Origin: Thiodiazotropha sp050305635
GTDB taxonomy: Bacteria > Pseudomonadota > Gammaproteobacteria > Chromatiales > Chromatiaceae
Assembly (NCBI GenBank): GCA_050305635.1
Contig: JBNLFS010000092.1
Coordinates: 1 to 64,000 of the forward strand
Direction: 5' to 3'
DNA length: 64,000 nucleotides
Positions 34,963 through 44,675 of the stretch are shown piece by piece (the first letter of the stretch is position 1; every line of letters starts with the position of its first letter). The position numbers and the translations under genes are program-made. The notes under the pieces were generated by a model. That model saw only the letters and a list, made by a program, of their open reading frames with translations. It was not told the DNA's origin and did not search any database.

Positions 34963-35979
34963 TCAGTCGAAACTCTGGGTCAGCACCACCAGACGATCCA
35001 GGCGGTTGCGCGCCTCACCACTGGCGATGGCGGCATCGGCCTTTTGTACGCCCTCTTTGAGGCTCTCGGCGAGTCCGGCGGTGTAGATGGCCGCCCCTGC
35101 GTTGAGCATCACGATATCCCGGGCCGGACCCGGCTTGTCTTCCAGAACCCCCCGTATCATGGCCAGGCTTTCGGAGGCATTCTGAACCTTGATGGCATCC
35201 AATGAACTGCGGGCTACGCCGAACTCCTCGGGATTGATGCTGAAGCGGCGGATCCGGCCCTGTTTGAGTTCCGCGACTTCGGTGGCGTCACCGATGCTGA
35301 TCTCATCCAAACCATCCCGGGAGTGCACCACCATGGCGTGGCGGCTGCCCAGTCGCTGCATCACTTCCGCGATGGGTTCCAGCAATTCCGTGCTGAACAC
35401 GCCGAGCAGAAGATTGGGCACATTGGCCGGGTTGGTCAGGGGGCCGAGTACATTGAAGATGGTGCGCACACCCATCTCCTTGCGGGGGCCGATGGCGTGC
35501 TTCATGGCGCTGTGGTGTCCGGGTGCGAACATGAACCCGACCCCCACCTCGCGCACGCATTGGGCCACCTGTTCCGGGGTGATATCCAAGCGGATGCCCG
35601 CGGCTTCGAGCGCATCGGCGCTGCCGGATTTGGACGAGATGGAACGGTTGCCGTGCTTGGCCACATGACAGCCCGCGGCGGCCGCGACGAACATGCTGGC
35701 GGTGGAGACGTTGAAGGTGCCGGAGGAGTCCCCACCGGTGCCGACGATGTCCACGGTGTGTTCCAGGTCGCCAATGGCCACCCCGGAGGCGAGTTCGCGC
35801 ATCACGGAGGCCGCGGCGCTGATCTCCACCACGGTTTCACCTTTCATGCGAAGACCGACGAGAAACCCACCGATCTGGGCCGGCGTGGCGCCACCGGTCA
35901 TGATGGTACGCATGACGCTCGTCATCTCATCTTCGGTCAGATTCTGGCGCATCAGCACCTTATTGATGGCTTGCTGCAT
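34963..35979 (-). CDS. trpD: Anthranilate phosphoribosyltransferase
   Basis: Transfers phosphoribose to anthranilate. I chose ATG 35979 (MQQAINKVLMRQNLTEDEM), giving 338 residues as usual; an open frame to 36057 adds an unrelated stretch. Motifs are VDIVGTGGDSSGTFNVSTAS (PRPP loop) and AKHGNRSISSKSGSADALEA. The gene is separated from trpG by 288 bp, about half of it a MITE-like repeat, so expression may depend on read-through of that element. Confidence 0.96.
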   Translation of the reverse strand: MQQAINKVLMRQNLTEDEMTSVMRTIMTGGATPAQIGGFLVGLRMKGETVVEISAAASVMRELASGVAIGDLEHTVDIVGTGGDSSGTFNVSTASMFVAAAAGCHVAKHGNRSISSKSGSADALEAAGIRLDITPEQVAQCVREVGVGFMFAPGHHSAMKHAIGPRKEMGVRTIFNVLGPLTNPANVPNLLLGVFSTELLEPIAEVMQRLGSRHAMVVHSRDGLDEISIGDATEVAELKQGRIRRFSINPEEFGVARSSLDAIKVQNASESLAMIRGVLEDKPGPARDIVMLNAGAAIYTAGLAESLKEGVQKADAAIASGEARNRLDRLVVLTQSFD

Positions 35980-36126
35980 CTCCACAGCGGCTCTCCCCCT
36001 TGTTTGGTTATGCTTGCACCGCCCACGCGGATAAAACGGACTCGTAGATTTCCGCAAGTGGAACGCTCATGCGCCTCCGCTTATCGGTGTGCGATCCCCC
36101 GCATGGGCGGATTGAAAGACAATCCC

Positions 36127-36267
36127 AGCAGGCTGTCGAATTTCGCTCAGACGAGTACGAGACAAGGCGAAATCCGCCAAAAACGCGCAGTTTACTTAAG
36201 TAAATGAGCATTTTGAGGCGGATTTCAACGCTGGATCGTACCGTCTGAGCAGCATTTCAACTGCCTG

Positions 36268-36270
<3 letters not shown>
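36127..36270. mobile_element. MITE-like element between trpG and trpD, copy 2
   Basis: About 144 bp with inverted ends AGCAGGCTGTCGAA (36127) and TTTCAACTGCCTGCTA (to 36270). On the minus strand it begins TAGCAGGCAGTTGAAATG, near-identical to the element at 18139-18248; the internal sequence is longer and diverged. The TAG at its edge is the trpG stop codon. The long internal symmetry can fold into a hairpin in the trp transcript. Confidence 0.75.
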
Positions 36271-36849
<579 letters not shown>

Positions 36850-36850
36850 T

Positions 36851-38347
36851 TCAGGCCTCCTCATCGCAGGGATGACGATCGAGACCCGCTTCCGCCAGGG
36901 CCACGGCGCGGAAGATGGCCCGCCCCTTGTTCATGGTCTCTTTCCACTCCAGCTCAGGCACCGAATCGGCCACCACCCCGGCGCCTGCCTGGATGTGCAG
37001 GGTTTCATCCTTGATCACCGCAGTGCGGATCGCGATCGCGGTATCCATATTGCCGCTCCAGGAGAGATAGCCCACGGCGCCGGAATAGACACCCCGTTTC
37101 ACCGGTTCGAGCTCATCGATGATCTCCATGGCGCGGATCTTCGGCGCACCGCTCACGGTGCCCGCCGGGAAGGTGGCCCGCAGCACGTCCATGGCGCTCA
37201 ATCCGTCACGCAGCTGGCCGTTCACGTTGGAGACGATGTGCATCACGTGGGAGTAGCGCTCCACGATCATCTTTTCGGTCAGCTTGACGCTGCCGATCTT
37301 GGCCACCCGGCCGGTGTCGTTGCGGCCCAGATCGATCAGCATGAGGTGTTCGGCCAGTTCCTTGGGATCGGCCAGCAGCTCGGCCTCCAGAGCCCGATCC
37401 TCTGCCTCGGTGTAACCCCGTCGACGAGTTCCTGCGATCGGCCGCACCGTGACCACACCATCTTCCAGCCGGGTCAGGATCTCCGGCGAGGAACCCACGA
37501 TGTGGAACTCACCCAGGTTGAGGAAGTACATGTAGGGCGAGGGATTGAGCCCACGCAGGGCCCGGTAGAGATCCAGCGGCGGAGCATGAAACGGGATCGA
37601 CAGGCGCTGGGAGATCACCACCTGCATGCAGTCCCCGTCGAGGATGTAGCGCTTGATGCGCTCCACCGCCTGCTGATAACCCTGCTCGGTGAAGCCGGAG
37701 ACGAAATCGGTCTCGTCCACCTGCCGCACCGGTCCCCGGGACTCCGCGGGACGGGGCTGACGCATCTGCGCGATCAGCTTCCGGATGCGCGCCCGGGCCT
37801 GGGCCAGATCCTCGCCCTGACTGGGATCCACATGGACGATGACATACATCCGGCCGCTGAGATTGTCGAACACCACCAACTCATCGGACACCATCAACAG
37901 GATGTCGGGTGTCTGCAGTTGATCCGGGTTGGGACAGATCGCCAGTTTGGGCTCGATATAGCGGATGATGTCGTAACCGAAGTAGCCCACCAGGCCGCCG
38001 TTGAAGCGGGGCAAGCCCTCCTCCTCGGCCGCCTTGAAGCGCCTCTGATAGTCCTCGATCCACGCCAGGGGATCGGAGACCTCGCAGCGTTCCACCACCT
38101 CGCCGTCGGTGATCACCGCCACACTGTGTCCCGTCACCTGAACGCGGGTTCGGCAGGGCAGACCGATGATCGAGTAACGGCCCCACTTCTCTCCGCCCTG
38201 TACCGATTCGAACAGGTACGAATACGGGCCATTGGCCAGTTTCATGTAGACGCTGAGGGGGGTATCGAGATCCGCGAGCACTTCGCAGACGACAGGTATG
38301 CGGTTGTAACCCTGTTGCGCCAGGGTGTCGAATTCTTGGGGGGTCAT
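36851..38347 (-). CDS. trpE: Anthranilate synthase component I
   Basis: Chorismate-using subunit of anthranilate synthase. I chose ATG 38347 (MTPQEFDTLAQQGYNRIPV), preceded by GGAGAGG at good spacing; the open frame begins at 38359. The 498 residues cover the N-terminal regulatory domain, including the LFESVQGGEKWGRYS region that binds tryptophan in relatives, and the chorismate-binding domain with GTRRRGYTEAED and ATFPAGTVSGAPKIRAME. The 179 bp upstream separate it from the inserted DUF4276 gene and may hold a secondary promoter. Confidence 0.96.
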   Translation of the reverse strand: MTPQEFDTLAQQGYNRIPVVCEVLADLDTPLSVYMKLANGPYSYLFESVQGGEKWGRYSIIGLPCRTRVQVTGHSVAVITDGEVVERCEVSDPLAWIEDYQRRFKAAEEEGLPRFNGGLVGYFGYDIIRYIEPKLAICPNPDQLQTPDILLMVSDELVVFDNLSGRMYVIVHVDPSQGEDLAQARARIRKLIAQMRQPRPAESRGPVRQVDETDFVSGFTEQGYQQAVERIKRYILDGDCMQVVISQRLSIPFHAPPLDLYRALRGLNPSPYMYFLNLGEFHIVGSSPEILTRLEDGVVTVRPIAGTRRRGYTEAEDRALEAELLADPKELAEHLMLIDLGRNDTGRVAKIGSVKLTEKMIVERYSHVMHIVSNVNGQLRDGLSAMDVLRATFPAGTVSGAPKIRAMEIIDELEPVKRGVYSGAVGYLSWSGNMDTAIAIRTAVIKDETLHIQAGAGVVADSVPELEWKETMNKGRAIFRAVALAEAGLDRHPCDEEA

Positions 38348-38526
38348 GATCCTCTCCACACAAACGATGATAAAACGGTCCGGTTCGGGTTGGATATCAC
38401 CAACGCCATCGCGTACCGTTCATCGAAATCATATTGTGCGAATACTGGATCATTGTAAAAAATCGGGGCAATCGTTTTTAGATGCTTAACCTTACTCGAA
38501 AACCCTGCTCTGACTCAAGCCGGAAT

Positions 38527-39135
38527 TTATGATTGCATGCTTCCCAGGGCTTCAAGGCGCGTCAACCAGTCATTCAGCCCTCGACACTTTTCCCGAAGTC
38601 TTTTCATTCCCGTCTCCACAACAATTTCCGGTCCATGCGTCGTTTTCAGATAGCGGACTTGAGAAAGAAGTCGCTTTGATGGGGATGTCGTTGGACTATT
38701 GTTGATTTTTTCGGGATTGTCATCAAAATCCGCTAGGACAGAAAGCGCCCACTGTTCCAGTTTGACTGAATGAAGTACCTCGGCCATGACTTCCGGCGCT
38801 GAAAAAAGCAATCCTTCAAATTCGTACATCTGCACGTAAGGAATAAGGCGATCTCTGTAACTTTCTTTTACTGACGCCTCGATTCGTGCTTCCAGAGACG
38901 CTTTGGTTTCTTCGACATGCTTACGCTTGAACCCATAGAAATCGAAAAAGGTTGTTACATAATTAAAACTGTATAGCAGGCGCTCCAGCTCACCCCCAAC
39001 CCGATCTATTGAGACATTACCCCCAATACTAATCGGGGTAAGGTAAATCCCAAGCTCACCAAAATGGGGTTGCAGCAGACGTTTGACAAATAGTTCTTCG
39101 GTTAAACCCTCGACGGATATCCCTATCCTCACCAT
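38527..39135 (-). CDS. DUF4276-family protein (TOPRIM-like), partner of an AAA ATPase
   Basis: A 202-residue protein. It begins MVRIGISVEGLTEELFVKRL with Glu9 in the VEGxTE motif. It continues with TTFFDFYGF (Asp65) and YVQMYEFEGLLFS (Glu105, Glu107), a pattern that suggests a TOPRIM-like metal-binding nuclease core. The start overlaps the ATPase stop by seven bases, so the two act together. Such ATPase plus DUF4276 pairs resemble two-gene defence systems such as PARIS, whose second gene is also TOPRIM-like; that function is inference. It lies inside the rpe-gph-trpE operon, where it is not normally found. Confidence 0.8.
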   Translation of the reverse strand: MVRIGISVEGLTEELFVKRLLQPHFGELGIYLTPISIGGNVSIDRVGGELERLLYSFNYVTTFFDFYGFKRKHVEETKASLEARIEASVKESYRDRLIPYVQMYEFEGLLFSAPEVMAEVLHSVKLEQWALSVLADFDDNPEKINNSPTTSPSKRLLSQVRYLKTTHGPEIVVETGMKRLREKCRGLNDWLTRLEALGSMQS

Positions 39136-40232
39136 TCAGGTCTTCCTCCAATGAGATTCTTGCTCCAAATATCGCCCATACCGTAGTCATCAAGCCAGTG
39201 ATCGAGCTCTACATCTCCAAGTCGCCGAAAGACTGAAGCGCCCAGTTCCTGGTCGACCACGATAAAATCCTCGGGTTTGAACCGGTTGGCAAAGGCTACC
39301 GACTGCGTGGAACAGATGATCTGACTCTCGTTTGAGACGGATTTAATAATGTCTGCCAACACATCAAGCGCTGCCGGATGCAGTCCCAACTCAGGTTCAT
39401 CCAGAATGATCGTGCCGCTGCGGAAAAAAAAAGGCTGCAGAAAAAGCACCGCCATGCAAATGAACCGGGCTGTTCCATCCGACAATTGATTAGCGGAAAA
39501 TGGCACCTCGTAATCACGATGAATCCAGCGAAGCAACAACGATTCGTTGCCGGTCTCACCTTGCGGTTCAAGATAAAAATCGTGAAAAAAAGGAGCAACC
39601 GCTCGAACGGCTCTCACGATCTCTTGATAAGCGGGTAGAAAGTGGTCATGCAAATGACGAAGCACTGGTGCTAAATTACTCGCATCCGGATAGAGACGGG
39701 TGTTCGACTGCACGGACTGGGCCTGCTTGAAACCCGCCGTGGGCGAGGTATCATGAAAATGGTAGACCCAGCATCTCTGCATGTACTTTCGGGTATAGTC
39801 CCTCACATGCCCACTTTCCGCTTCGGAGCTGCTCAGCAGTCCGCTCTCTCCCCGCTGACCTTTTATCATCCATTGCTTCTGTGACTTTAAGTAAGTACAA
39901 AATTCGCGCTCGAACACCAACGAGTCATTGCTTACCCCATGAGTGAAGTCAACGTGGTATCCATTCTGTCCCACGCTCAGATCTATCGAGATTCGAGGTG
40001 TTCTCTTGGAGCCGAAATGGAAAAAGGTATTGGCAAACCCCTGCCGCTCGACATAGTTCTGAAGCTTTCCTTCCGACAAATTGCGCAGCAAAGTGAATAG
40101 GGAGATGAAATTGGTCTTTCCGGAACCGTTGGCGCCGATCAGAATGTTTATGGGGCGCATCTCCAGATCGAGATGCTTGATGGATTTAAACCCATCGATC
40201 TTTACATGACGTAAATGAGTCTGTTGTTCCAT
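39129..40232 (-). CDS. AAA-family (RecF/OLD-like) ATPase, candidate defence protein
   Basis: A 367-residue ABC-type ATPase of the AAA_21/AAA_15 group. Walker A is GANGSGKT at 33-40, the signature QLSDGTARFICMAVL begins at 249, Walker B is TIILDEPELGLHP at 274-286, and ICSTQSVAF follows where a switch residue is expected. The C-terminus IWSKNLIGGRP is typical of DUF4276-linked ATPases. The coding strand has a run of nine T just before Walker B (39424-39432). It begins 24 bp from the gph stop and overlaps the DUF4276 gene. Its A+T content is higher than neighbouring metabolic genes. Confidence 0.85.
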   Translation of the reverse strand: MEQQTHLRHVKIDGFKSIKHLDLEMRPINILIGANGSGKTNFISLFTLLRNLSEGKLQNYVERQGFANTFFHFGSKRTPRISIDLSVGQNGYHVDFTHGVSNDSLVFEREFCTYLKSQKQWMIKGQRGESGLLSSSEAESGHVRDYTRKYMQRCWVYHFHDTSPTAGFKQAQSVQSNTRLYPDASNLAPVLRHLHDHFLPAYQEIVRAVRAVAPFFHDFYLEPQGETGNESLLLRWIHRDYEVPFSANQLSDGTARFICMAVLFLQPFFFRSGTIILDEPELGLHPAALDVLADIIKSVSNESQIICSTQSVAFANRFKPEDFIVVDQELGASVFRRLGDVELDHWLDDYGMGDIWSKNLIGGRPEW

Positions 40233-40255
40233 TGCTTATCCATCTGACCCGTTCT

Positions 40256-40921
40256 CTACAGCCACTCCTGAATCTCGACCATGGAGTCGATCACCGCGTC
40301 AGGATTGTAACTGCGGATGTCCTCACCGTGGTTGTAACCGTAACTCATGCAGACGATCTGGAAACCCGCCGCGCGGGCCGCTTTCACGTCGCTCTGGGAG
40401 TCCCCCACCATGAGTGCGGCGGCGGGCGCCACCCCGAGCTGTTCCGCCGCATGCAGCAACGGCAGCGGATCGGGTTTCTTCTTCGCCAGGGCATCCCCGG
40501 CGATGATGATCTCGAAGTCATCGTGAATACCCAGGTCACGCAGCAGCGGCAGGGTGAACTGGGCCGCCTTGTTGGTCACGCAACCCAGACGGTAGCCCTC
40601 GGCCTTGAGATAGTCCAGTCCCTCGCGAATCCCCGGGTAGAGCAGCGAGCGCTGACTGGTGTTCTGCGCATACAGTTCGAGAAACATGGGGTAGGCCCGT
40701 TCGAACTCCGCGTCATCCGGCTCACCCTCTAGCTGCCCGACCAGGGCCCGGCGCACCAGGCGCTCCACCCCGTTACCGACCCAGTCGCGCACCTTGTCTT
40801 CGCCGTGCACCGGGCGGTCGAGACGCTTCATCATCTCGTCGACGCAGTAGGCCAGATCCGGCACGCTGTCGACCAGGGTGCCATCCACGTCGATGAGGAT
40901 CATTTCGGGTTTCTTGAGCAT
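40256..40921 (-). CDS. gph: Phosphoglycolate phosphatase
   Basis: HAD-family enzyme of 221 residues that removes phosphate from 2-phosphoglycolate, a product of DNA repair and, in autotrophs, RuBisCO oxygenation. The catalytic Asp pair is in LIDVDGTLVDSVPDL, followed by GCVTNKAAQFTLPLL, KKKPDPLPLLHAAE and MVGDSQSDVKAARAAG. It lies 21 bp after rpe, the usual order. The trpE gene that would normally follow is displaced by the ATPase/DUF4276 insertion. Confidence 0.95.
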   Translation of the reverse strand: MLKKPEMILIDVDGTLVDSVPDLAYCVDEMMKRLDRPVHGEDKVRDWVGNGVERLVRRALVGQLEGEPDDAEFERAYPMFLELYAQNTSQRSLLYPGIREGLDYLKAEGYRLGCVTNKAAQFTLPLLRDLGIHDDFEIIIAGDALAKKKPDPLPLLHAAEQLGVAPAAALMVGDSQSDVKAARAAGFQIVCMSYGYNHGEDIRSYNPDAVIDSMVEIQEWL

Positions 40922-40942
40922 GACTTCGCGGACCGGTCAGCC

Positions 40943-41635
40943 TCAGACCTTGGCCAGTTCCGCCTTCATCTTGGCGACGATGCTGTCATAGCGGTTGGCA
41001 TCGTTATCCCCCGGATAGCCGAAGATACCGGAGCCCGCGACGAAGGTGTCGGCGCCCGCGGCCTTGATCTCGGTGATGTTGTCGACCTTTACGCCGCCGT
41101 CGATCTCCAGGCGGATATCGAAGCCGGAATCGTCGATGATCTTGCGGCACTGACGCAGCTTGTCCAGAGTGGCGGGAATAAAGCTCTGTCCACCGAAGCC
41201 CGGGTTGACCGACATCAGCAGGATCATGTCCACCTTGTCGAGCACGTAATCCAGGTAGCTCAGGGGGGTGGCGGGGTTGAACACCAGTCCGGATTTGCAG
41301 CCTTCGTTGCGGATCAGCTGCAGACTGCGGTCGATGTGCTCCGACGCCTCCGGGTGAAAGGTGATGTAGGTGGCGCCCGCCTTGGCGAAATCGGGAATGA
41401 TCCGGTCCACCGGCTTGACCATCATGTGGACATCGATGTCAGCGGTCACACCGTGTTTGCGCAGGGCCTCGCACACCAGGGGACCGATGGTCAGGTTCGG
41501 TACATAGTGGTTGTCCATCACATCGAAGTGGACGATTTCGGCACCGGATGCCAGGACGTTGTCCACCTCCTCTCCCAGTTTGGCGAAATCCGCGGACAGG
41601 ATGGAAGGGGCGATCTTATCGGACTGTCTGGCCAT
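40943..41635 (-). CDS. rpe: Ribulose-phosphate 3-epimerase
   Basis: Interconverts ribulose-5-phosphate and xylulose-5-phosphate in the pentose phosphate and Calvin cycles. I chose ATG 41635 (MARQSDKIAPSILSADFAKL), which has a strong ribosome binding site (TAGGAGAGAG); the open frame continues to 41710 without support. The 230 residues include VHFDVMDNHYVPNLTIG, DVHMMVKPVD, MSVNPGFGGQSFIP and EIDGGVKVDNI. It heads the rpe-gph operon. Confidence 0.96.
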   Translation of the reverse strand: MARQSDKIAPSILSADFAKLGEEVDNVLASGAEIVHFDVMDNHYVPNLTIGPLVCEALRKHGVTADIDVHMMVKPVDRIIPDFAKAGATYITFHPEASEHIDRSLQLIRNEGCKSGLVFNPATPLSYLDYVLDKVDMILLMSVNPGFGGQSFIPATLDKLRQCRKIIDDSGFDIRLEIDGGVKVDNITEIKAAGADTFVAGSGIFGYPGDNDANRYDSIVAKMKAELAKV

Positions 41636-41946
41636 GTTACTCTCTCCTACGGTTGTGACCCCGGCCCTTGGCCGGAAGCTTGGCGTCTGCCCGATCCGAG
41701 CTTCACACACTCACCCTTGCAAGGCTGTCCCGAGGGAGCCCCGACCCGGCGTTCGGAGGTGAAACACGGCGGGCTGCACGCCGCAATTTTCAAAAGGACG
41801 GCCACTTTACCCCAAAGTCCCGCCATTTTCAGCATTCCCATTGAATCCCTGAGCGCAATAGGCATGGCATCGCGACGCGCACTCCGGTTGCCGAGGGGCA
41901 TTCATTGGATTACCTTTCAGGATACCCCGGATTGGGAGTAACCGAT

Positions 41947-42735
41947 GTGACGATGCTACGCCTGTGCCTGCTCCTGCTGGCTTTCATTCCCTGCGTACAG
42001 GGAGCCAACCTGACCCTGGAACAACGCCTCTCGGCGGAACTCGATACCCCGGACCTGTCCGGTGAGGCGGTTTGGCTGGACACCGGTGGGACCCGCTTTC
42101 TGGCGATCCACAACCCCAGCGACCGGGCACCGGCCCTGGGAGGCATAATCCTCCTGCACGACGCAAGCACCCATGCCGACTGGCATGAGGTGATCCACCC
42201 GTTACGCCGGGTCCTGGCGGAACAGGGCTGGGACACCCTGTCGTTGCAGATGCCGGCCCTGGAGGCTCCGCCCGGGAGTACCGAACTCGAGCCGCTGCTG
42301 GCACAGGCAAATGACCGGATCCAGGCCGCGGTGGACTACTTTGGCGGGCGCCAGATCACCGATCTGGTGTTGGTCGGGCATGGATTGGGGGCGGTCATGG
42401 CGCTGAATTACACCCTGACTCCGAACGCCCCTGGCGTGAAGGCGATGGTGGCGATCGGTCTGGAGATACCGACCCAGGCGGAGCAGGACCCGGTCAGGCA
42501 GGCCCTCGCGCAGCGGCGTTTTCCCCTTTACGACCTGTATGGGCAAAGGGATCGGGATGCGGTCGTGCAGAGCGCGACGGAGCGCCGGAAAATCGCCCAG
42601 CGGACGCAACAGCCCGGATATCGCCAGGAGGCCATGGCCGGGGCCGATCACTTTTTCAAAGGCCTGCAGGAGAGCCTCAACCAGAGGATCGTCGCCTGGC
42701 TGAAGGCGACACACACCCGCGATGATTTGCAGTAA
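41947..42735 (+). CDS. DUF3530-type exported alpha/beta hydrolase
   Basis: A protein of about 262 residues with a signal peptide (LRLCLLLLAFIPCVQGA) and an alpha/beta-hydrolase fold. The nucleophile-elbow position reads LVGHGLGAVMAL, where the usual Ser (GxSxG) is Gly-Leu (GHGLG), so hydrolase activity is doubtful. IILLHDASTHADW and a late GADHF are also present. I chose GTG 41947, 8 bp after GGGAG; ATG 41953 is the alternative. It is divergent from rpe across 311 bp that hold no other gene. The role is unknown. Confidence 0.78.
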   Translation: MTMLRLCLLLLAFIPCVQGANLTLEQRLSAELDTPDLSGEAVWLDTGGTRFLAIHNPSDRAPALGGIILLHDASTHADWHEVIHPLRRVLAEQGWDTLSLQMPALEAPPGSTELEPLLAQANDRIQAAVDYFGGRQITDLVLVGHGLGAVMALNYTLTPNAPGVKAMVAIGLEIPTQAEQDPVRQALAQRRFPLYDLYGQRDRDAVVQSATERRKIAQRTQQPGYRQEAMAGADHFFKGLQESLNQRIVAWLKATHTRDDLQ

Positions 42736-42827
42736 ACATAGGCGATGGGGGTTATCCATCCACAGGTCATTCCGACTGATTTGGGATGGCGGTGCATTAA
42801 TGCGCCAGAAGTCATGGCAGTGAACTT

Positions 42828-42853
42828 GTTCCCACGCTATGCGTGGGCACGAG
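42828..42853. repeat. Single CCCACGC palindrome
   Basis: GTTCCCACGCTATGCGTGGG followed by CACGAG, an isolated copy of the palindrome seen in pairs elsewhere. It lies between the convergent hydrolase and djlA genes. Confidence 0.75.
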
Positions 42854-42883
42854 ACCCCTGAAGAGTCCGCCGGGAAACCCGAT

Positions 42884-43711
42884 TCAGCTCATACCGCGGG
42901 CCTCTTTCACCCGCTCGTAGGCCTTCTTGATCTCATCGGTCTTCTGCGCTGCAAGTTTCATCATCTCTTCAGGCAAACCCTTTGATACCAGTTTGTCGGG
43001 ATGGTGCTGACTGATCAACCGGCGGTAGGCCCGCTTCACCTCCGGGTCGGTGGCACTCGGGGTGACATTGAGAATCGCATAAGCGTCCTCCAGGGAGAGC
43101 CCCGGGGCACGGGGCGGGGGACGCCGCGCGCCCCCACTGTACTGGGATCCACCCTGATACTGATGGGACTGGGCGCGGATCATGCGCTCGAGCTGACGGA
43201 AGGTAAATTCGGAGACACCCAGCAGCTGACAGATATGCAGCAGCAGGGACTCTTCGTCCCGGTCCATGCGGCCGTCCGCGTAGGCGCCCTGGATCAGGAT
43301 CTCGAGAAACATTTGGATCAGGGTCTGACGACGGTGACACTCCTGGCGGAACTGGGTCACCACCTGGTCTAGGGGGAAATCCCGGGACTTGCCCTCGTTG
43401 AACAGGCGTATTGCGGTTTTACGCATCGCCTCGGAGAGGGACATCTGCGCCATGACCGCTTCGGCCAGGCGGATCTCGTCCGGTGACACCCGGCCGTCCG
43501 CCTTTGCGATATGTCCCAGGACGGAGAAGGTTGCGGTAAAAAAGGCGGTTTGAACCCGTTCCTGGTCCCCGGGATCCCAACCTTCATCATCCGGGAGTCC
43601 CTTCAACCCTTTGTCGAAGCGGTGTCCCAGCGCCGCGCCGAGCACCGCCCCAAGGGGGCCCCCCAGCATATAGCCAAACGCGCCACCAACCAGTTTGCCC
43701 CACCAGCTCAA
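42884..43711 (-). CDS. djlA: Membrane-anchored co-chaperone DjlA
   Basis: A DnaJ-like co-chaperone of 275 residues. An N-terminal glycine-rich transmembrane segment (VGGAFGYMLGGPLGAVLGAA) precedes the TerB-like region at about 50-165, which contains HIAKADGRVSPDEI and GAYADGRMDRDEE. A Gly/Pro-rich linker leads to the C-terminal J domain at about 205-272 with the HPD motif (SQHHPDKLVSKGLP). This is the standard DjlA layout, stimulating DnaK ATPase at the membrane. Confidence 0.93.
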   Translation of the reverse strand: MSWWGKLVGGAFGYMLGGPLGAVLGAALGHRFDKGLKGLPDDEGWDPGDQERVQTAFFTATFSVLGHIAKADGRVSPDEIRLAEAVMAQMSLSEAMRKTAIRLFNEGKSRDFPLDQVVTQFRQECHRRQTLIQMFLEILIQGAYADGRMDRDEESLLLHICQLLGVSEFTFRQLERMIRAQSHQYQGGSQYSGGARRPPPRAPGLSLEDAYAILNVTPSATDPEVKRAYRRLISQHHPDKLVSKGLPEEMMKLAAQKTDEIKKAYERVKEARGMS

Positions 43712-43840
43712 TTGCCGTCCTCCGATACACTCAGTTCAAAGCGATTCACCCGGCGGAAATACCGGAGTCCAGGACTATACCCCAGACCCTCGGAGGGGGA
43801 CATCCCCGGACCGGTCAAACCGAGCACTGCCGCAAGGGGC

Positions 43841-44506
43841 TTACTTGCCGTGTATGTACTGTTCGTCGCTGAAGGAATAGACCCAGGCCGGGAAGAACAC
43901 CACCATCATGGTGATGATCCAGCCGTTGACCAGCGCCTCAGGGAAGAACATCAGGGGGAAAAACGGCATCACCGTCACCTGCAGTTCCGCCATGGTGTAG
44001 GCACCGCTCAACACCAGCATCTGCATGGCCAGATAACCGCTCACGTATCCCACCAGCCAGGCGGTGAAAAAGCCGTTACCCAGTACATAGACGAAAAAGT
44101 GTTTCGGCAGGTAGGAACGCACCAGGATCAGGGCCACGTGAGAAAGACTGATCGGCACCAGCGCCACGGTGAGGTAGCTCACCACATAACCCTGCCAGCC
44201 ATAGCCCGCATTCAAACTCACCGCGACCAGGGCCAGGCTGGCGATGAGGATGGCAAACGACCAGCCGAACATCAGGGTGATAACGGTCACCCCCAGCAGA
44301 TGAAACGACAGGCCGGGCTGGATCTGACCGCGCATATGCCATAGTACGATCAACGCAACCACGGTTCCCAGAAAGACATGCAGCAACCCCTGCTCGGTGA
44401 GTCTTCGCCAGGGCGCATATCGCAGCGCCAGACCGAAGGTGATGACGAACAGCCCGGCCAGCCCTGTCAGCAGGGATCCAGAAAAAAGATCACCATCCAG
44501 TTCCAT
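43841..44506 (-). CDS. Multi-pass membrane protein, CbiM/energy-coupling-factor-like
   Basis: About 221 residues with six or seven hydrophobic segments. Spacing and the internal GVTVITLMFGWSFAILIASL stretch resemble the CbiM-type substrate subunit of energy-coupling-factor transporters, but the N-terminal His-rich metal site of CbiM (MHIxxG) is not at the start. I chose ATG 44506 (MELDGDLFSGSLL), preceded by GAGG at 10 bp; the open frame reaches 44557. No ATPase or T-component lies nearby, so transport function is unproven. Confidence 0.6.
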   Translation of the reverse strand: MELDGDLFSGSLLTGLAGLFVITFGLALRYAPWRRLTEQGLLHVFLGTVVALIVLWHMRGQIQPGLSFHLLGVTVITLMFGWSFAILIASLALVAVSLNAGYGWQGYVVSYLTVALVPISLSHVALILVRSYLPKHFFVYVLGNGFFTAWLVGYVSGYLAMQMLVLSGAYTMAELQVTVMPFFPLMFFPEALVNGWIITMMVVFFPAWVYSFSDEQYIHGK

Positions 44507-44675
44507 TGTTTCCAAACCTCTCGGCCGACTGCTACAGCTAGACGGCGGTTGACTCACGGATTCGTGTACGCGCTCATCGAAACAGGGTCGGATATCCCAT
44601 CCCGGCCTTTATCCTATGCCGGTGTATCCGGGACAGGTGGCTCTCCGCCCCCCCCGGCACAACCTCCGGGAGCGC

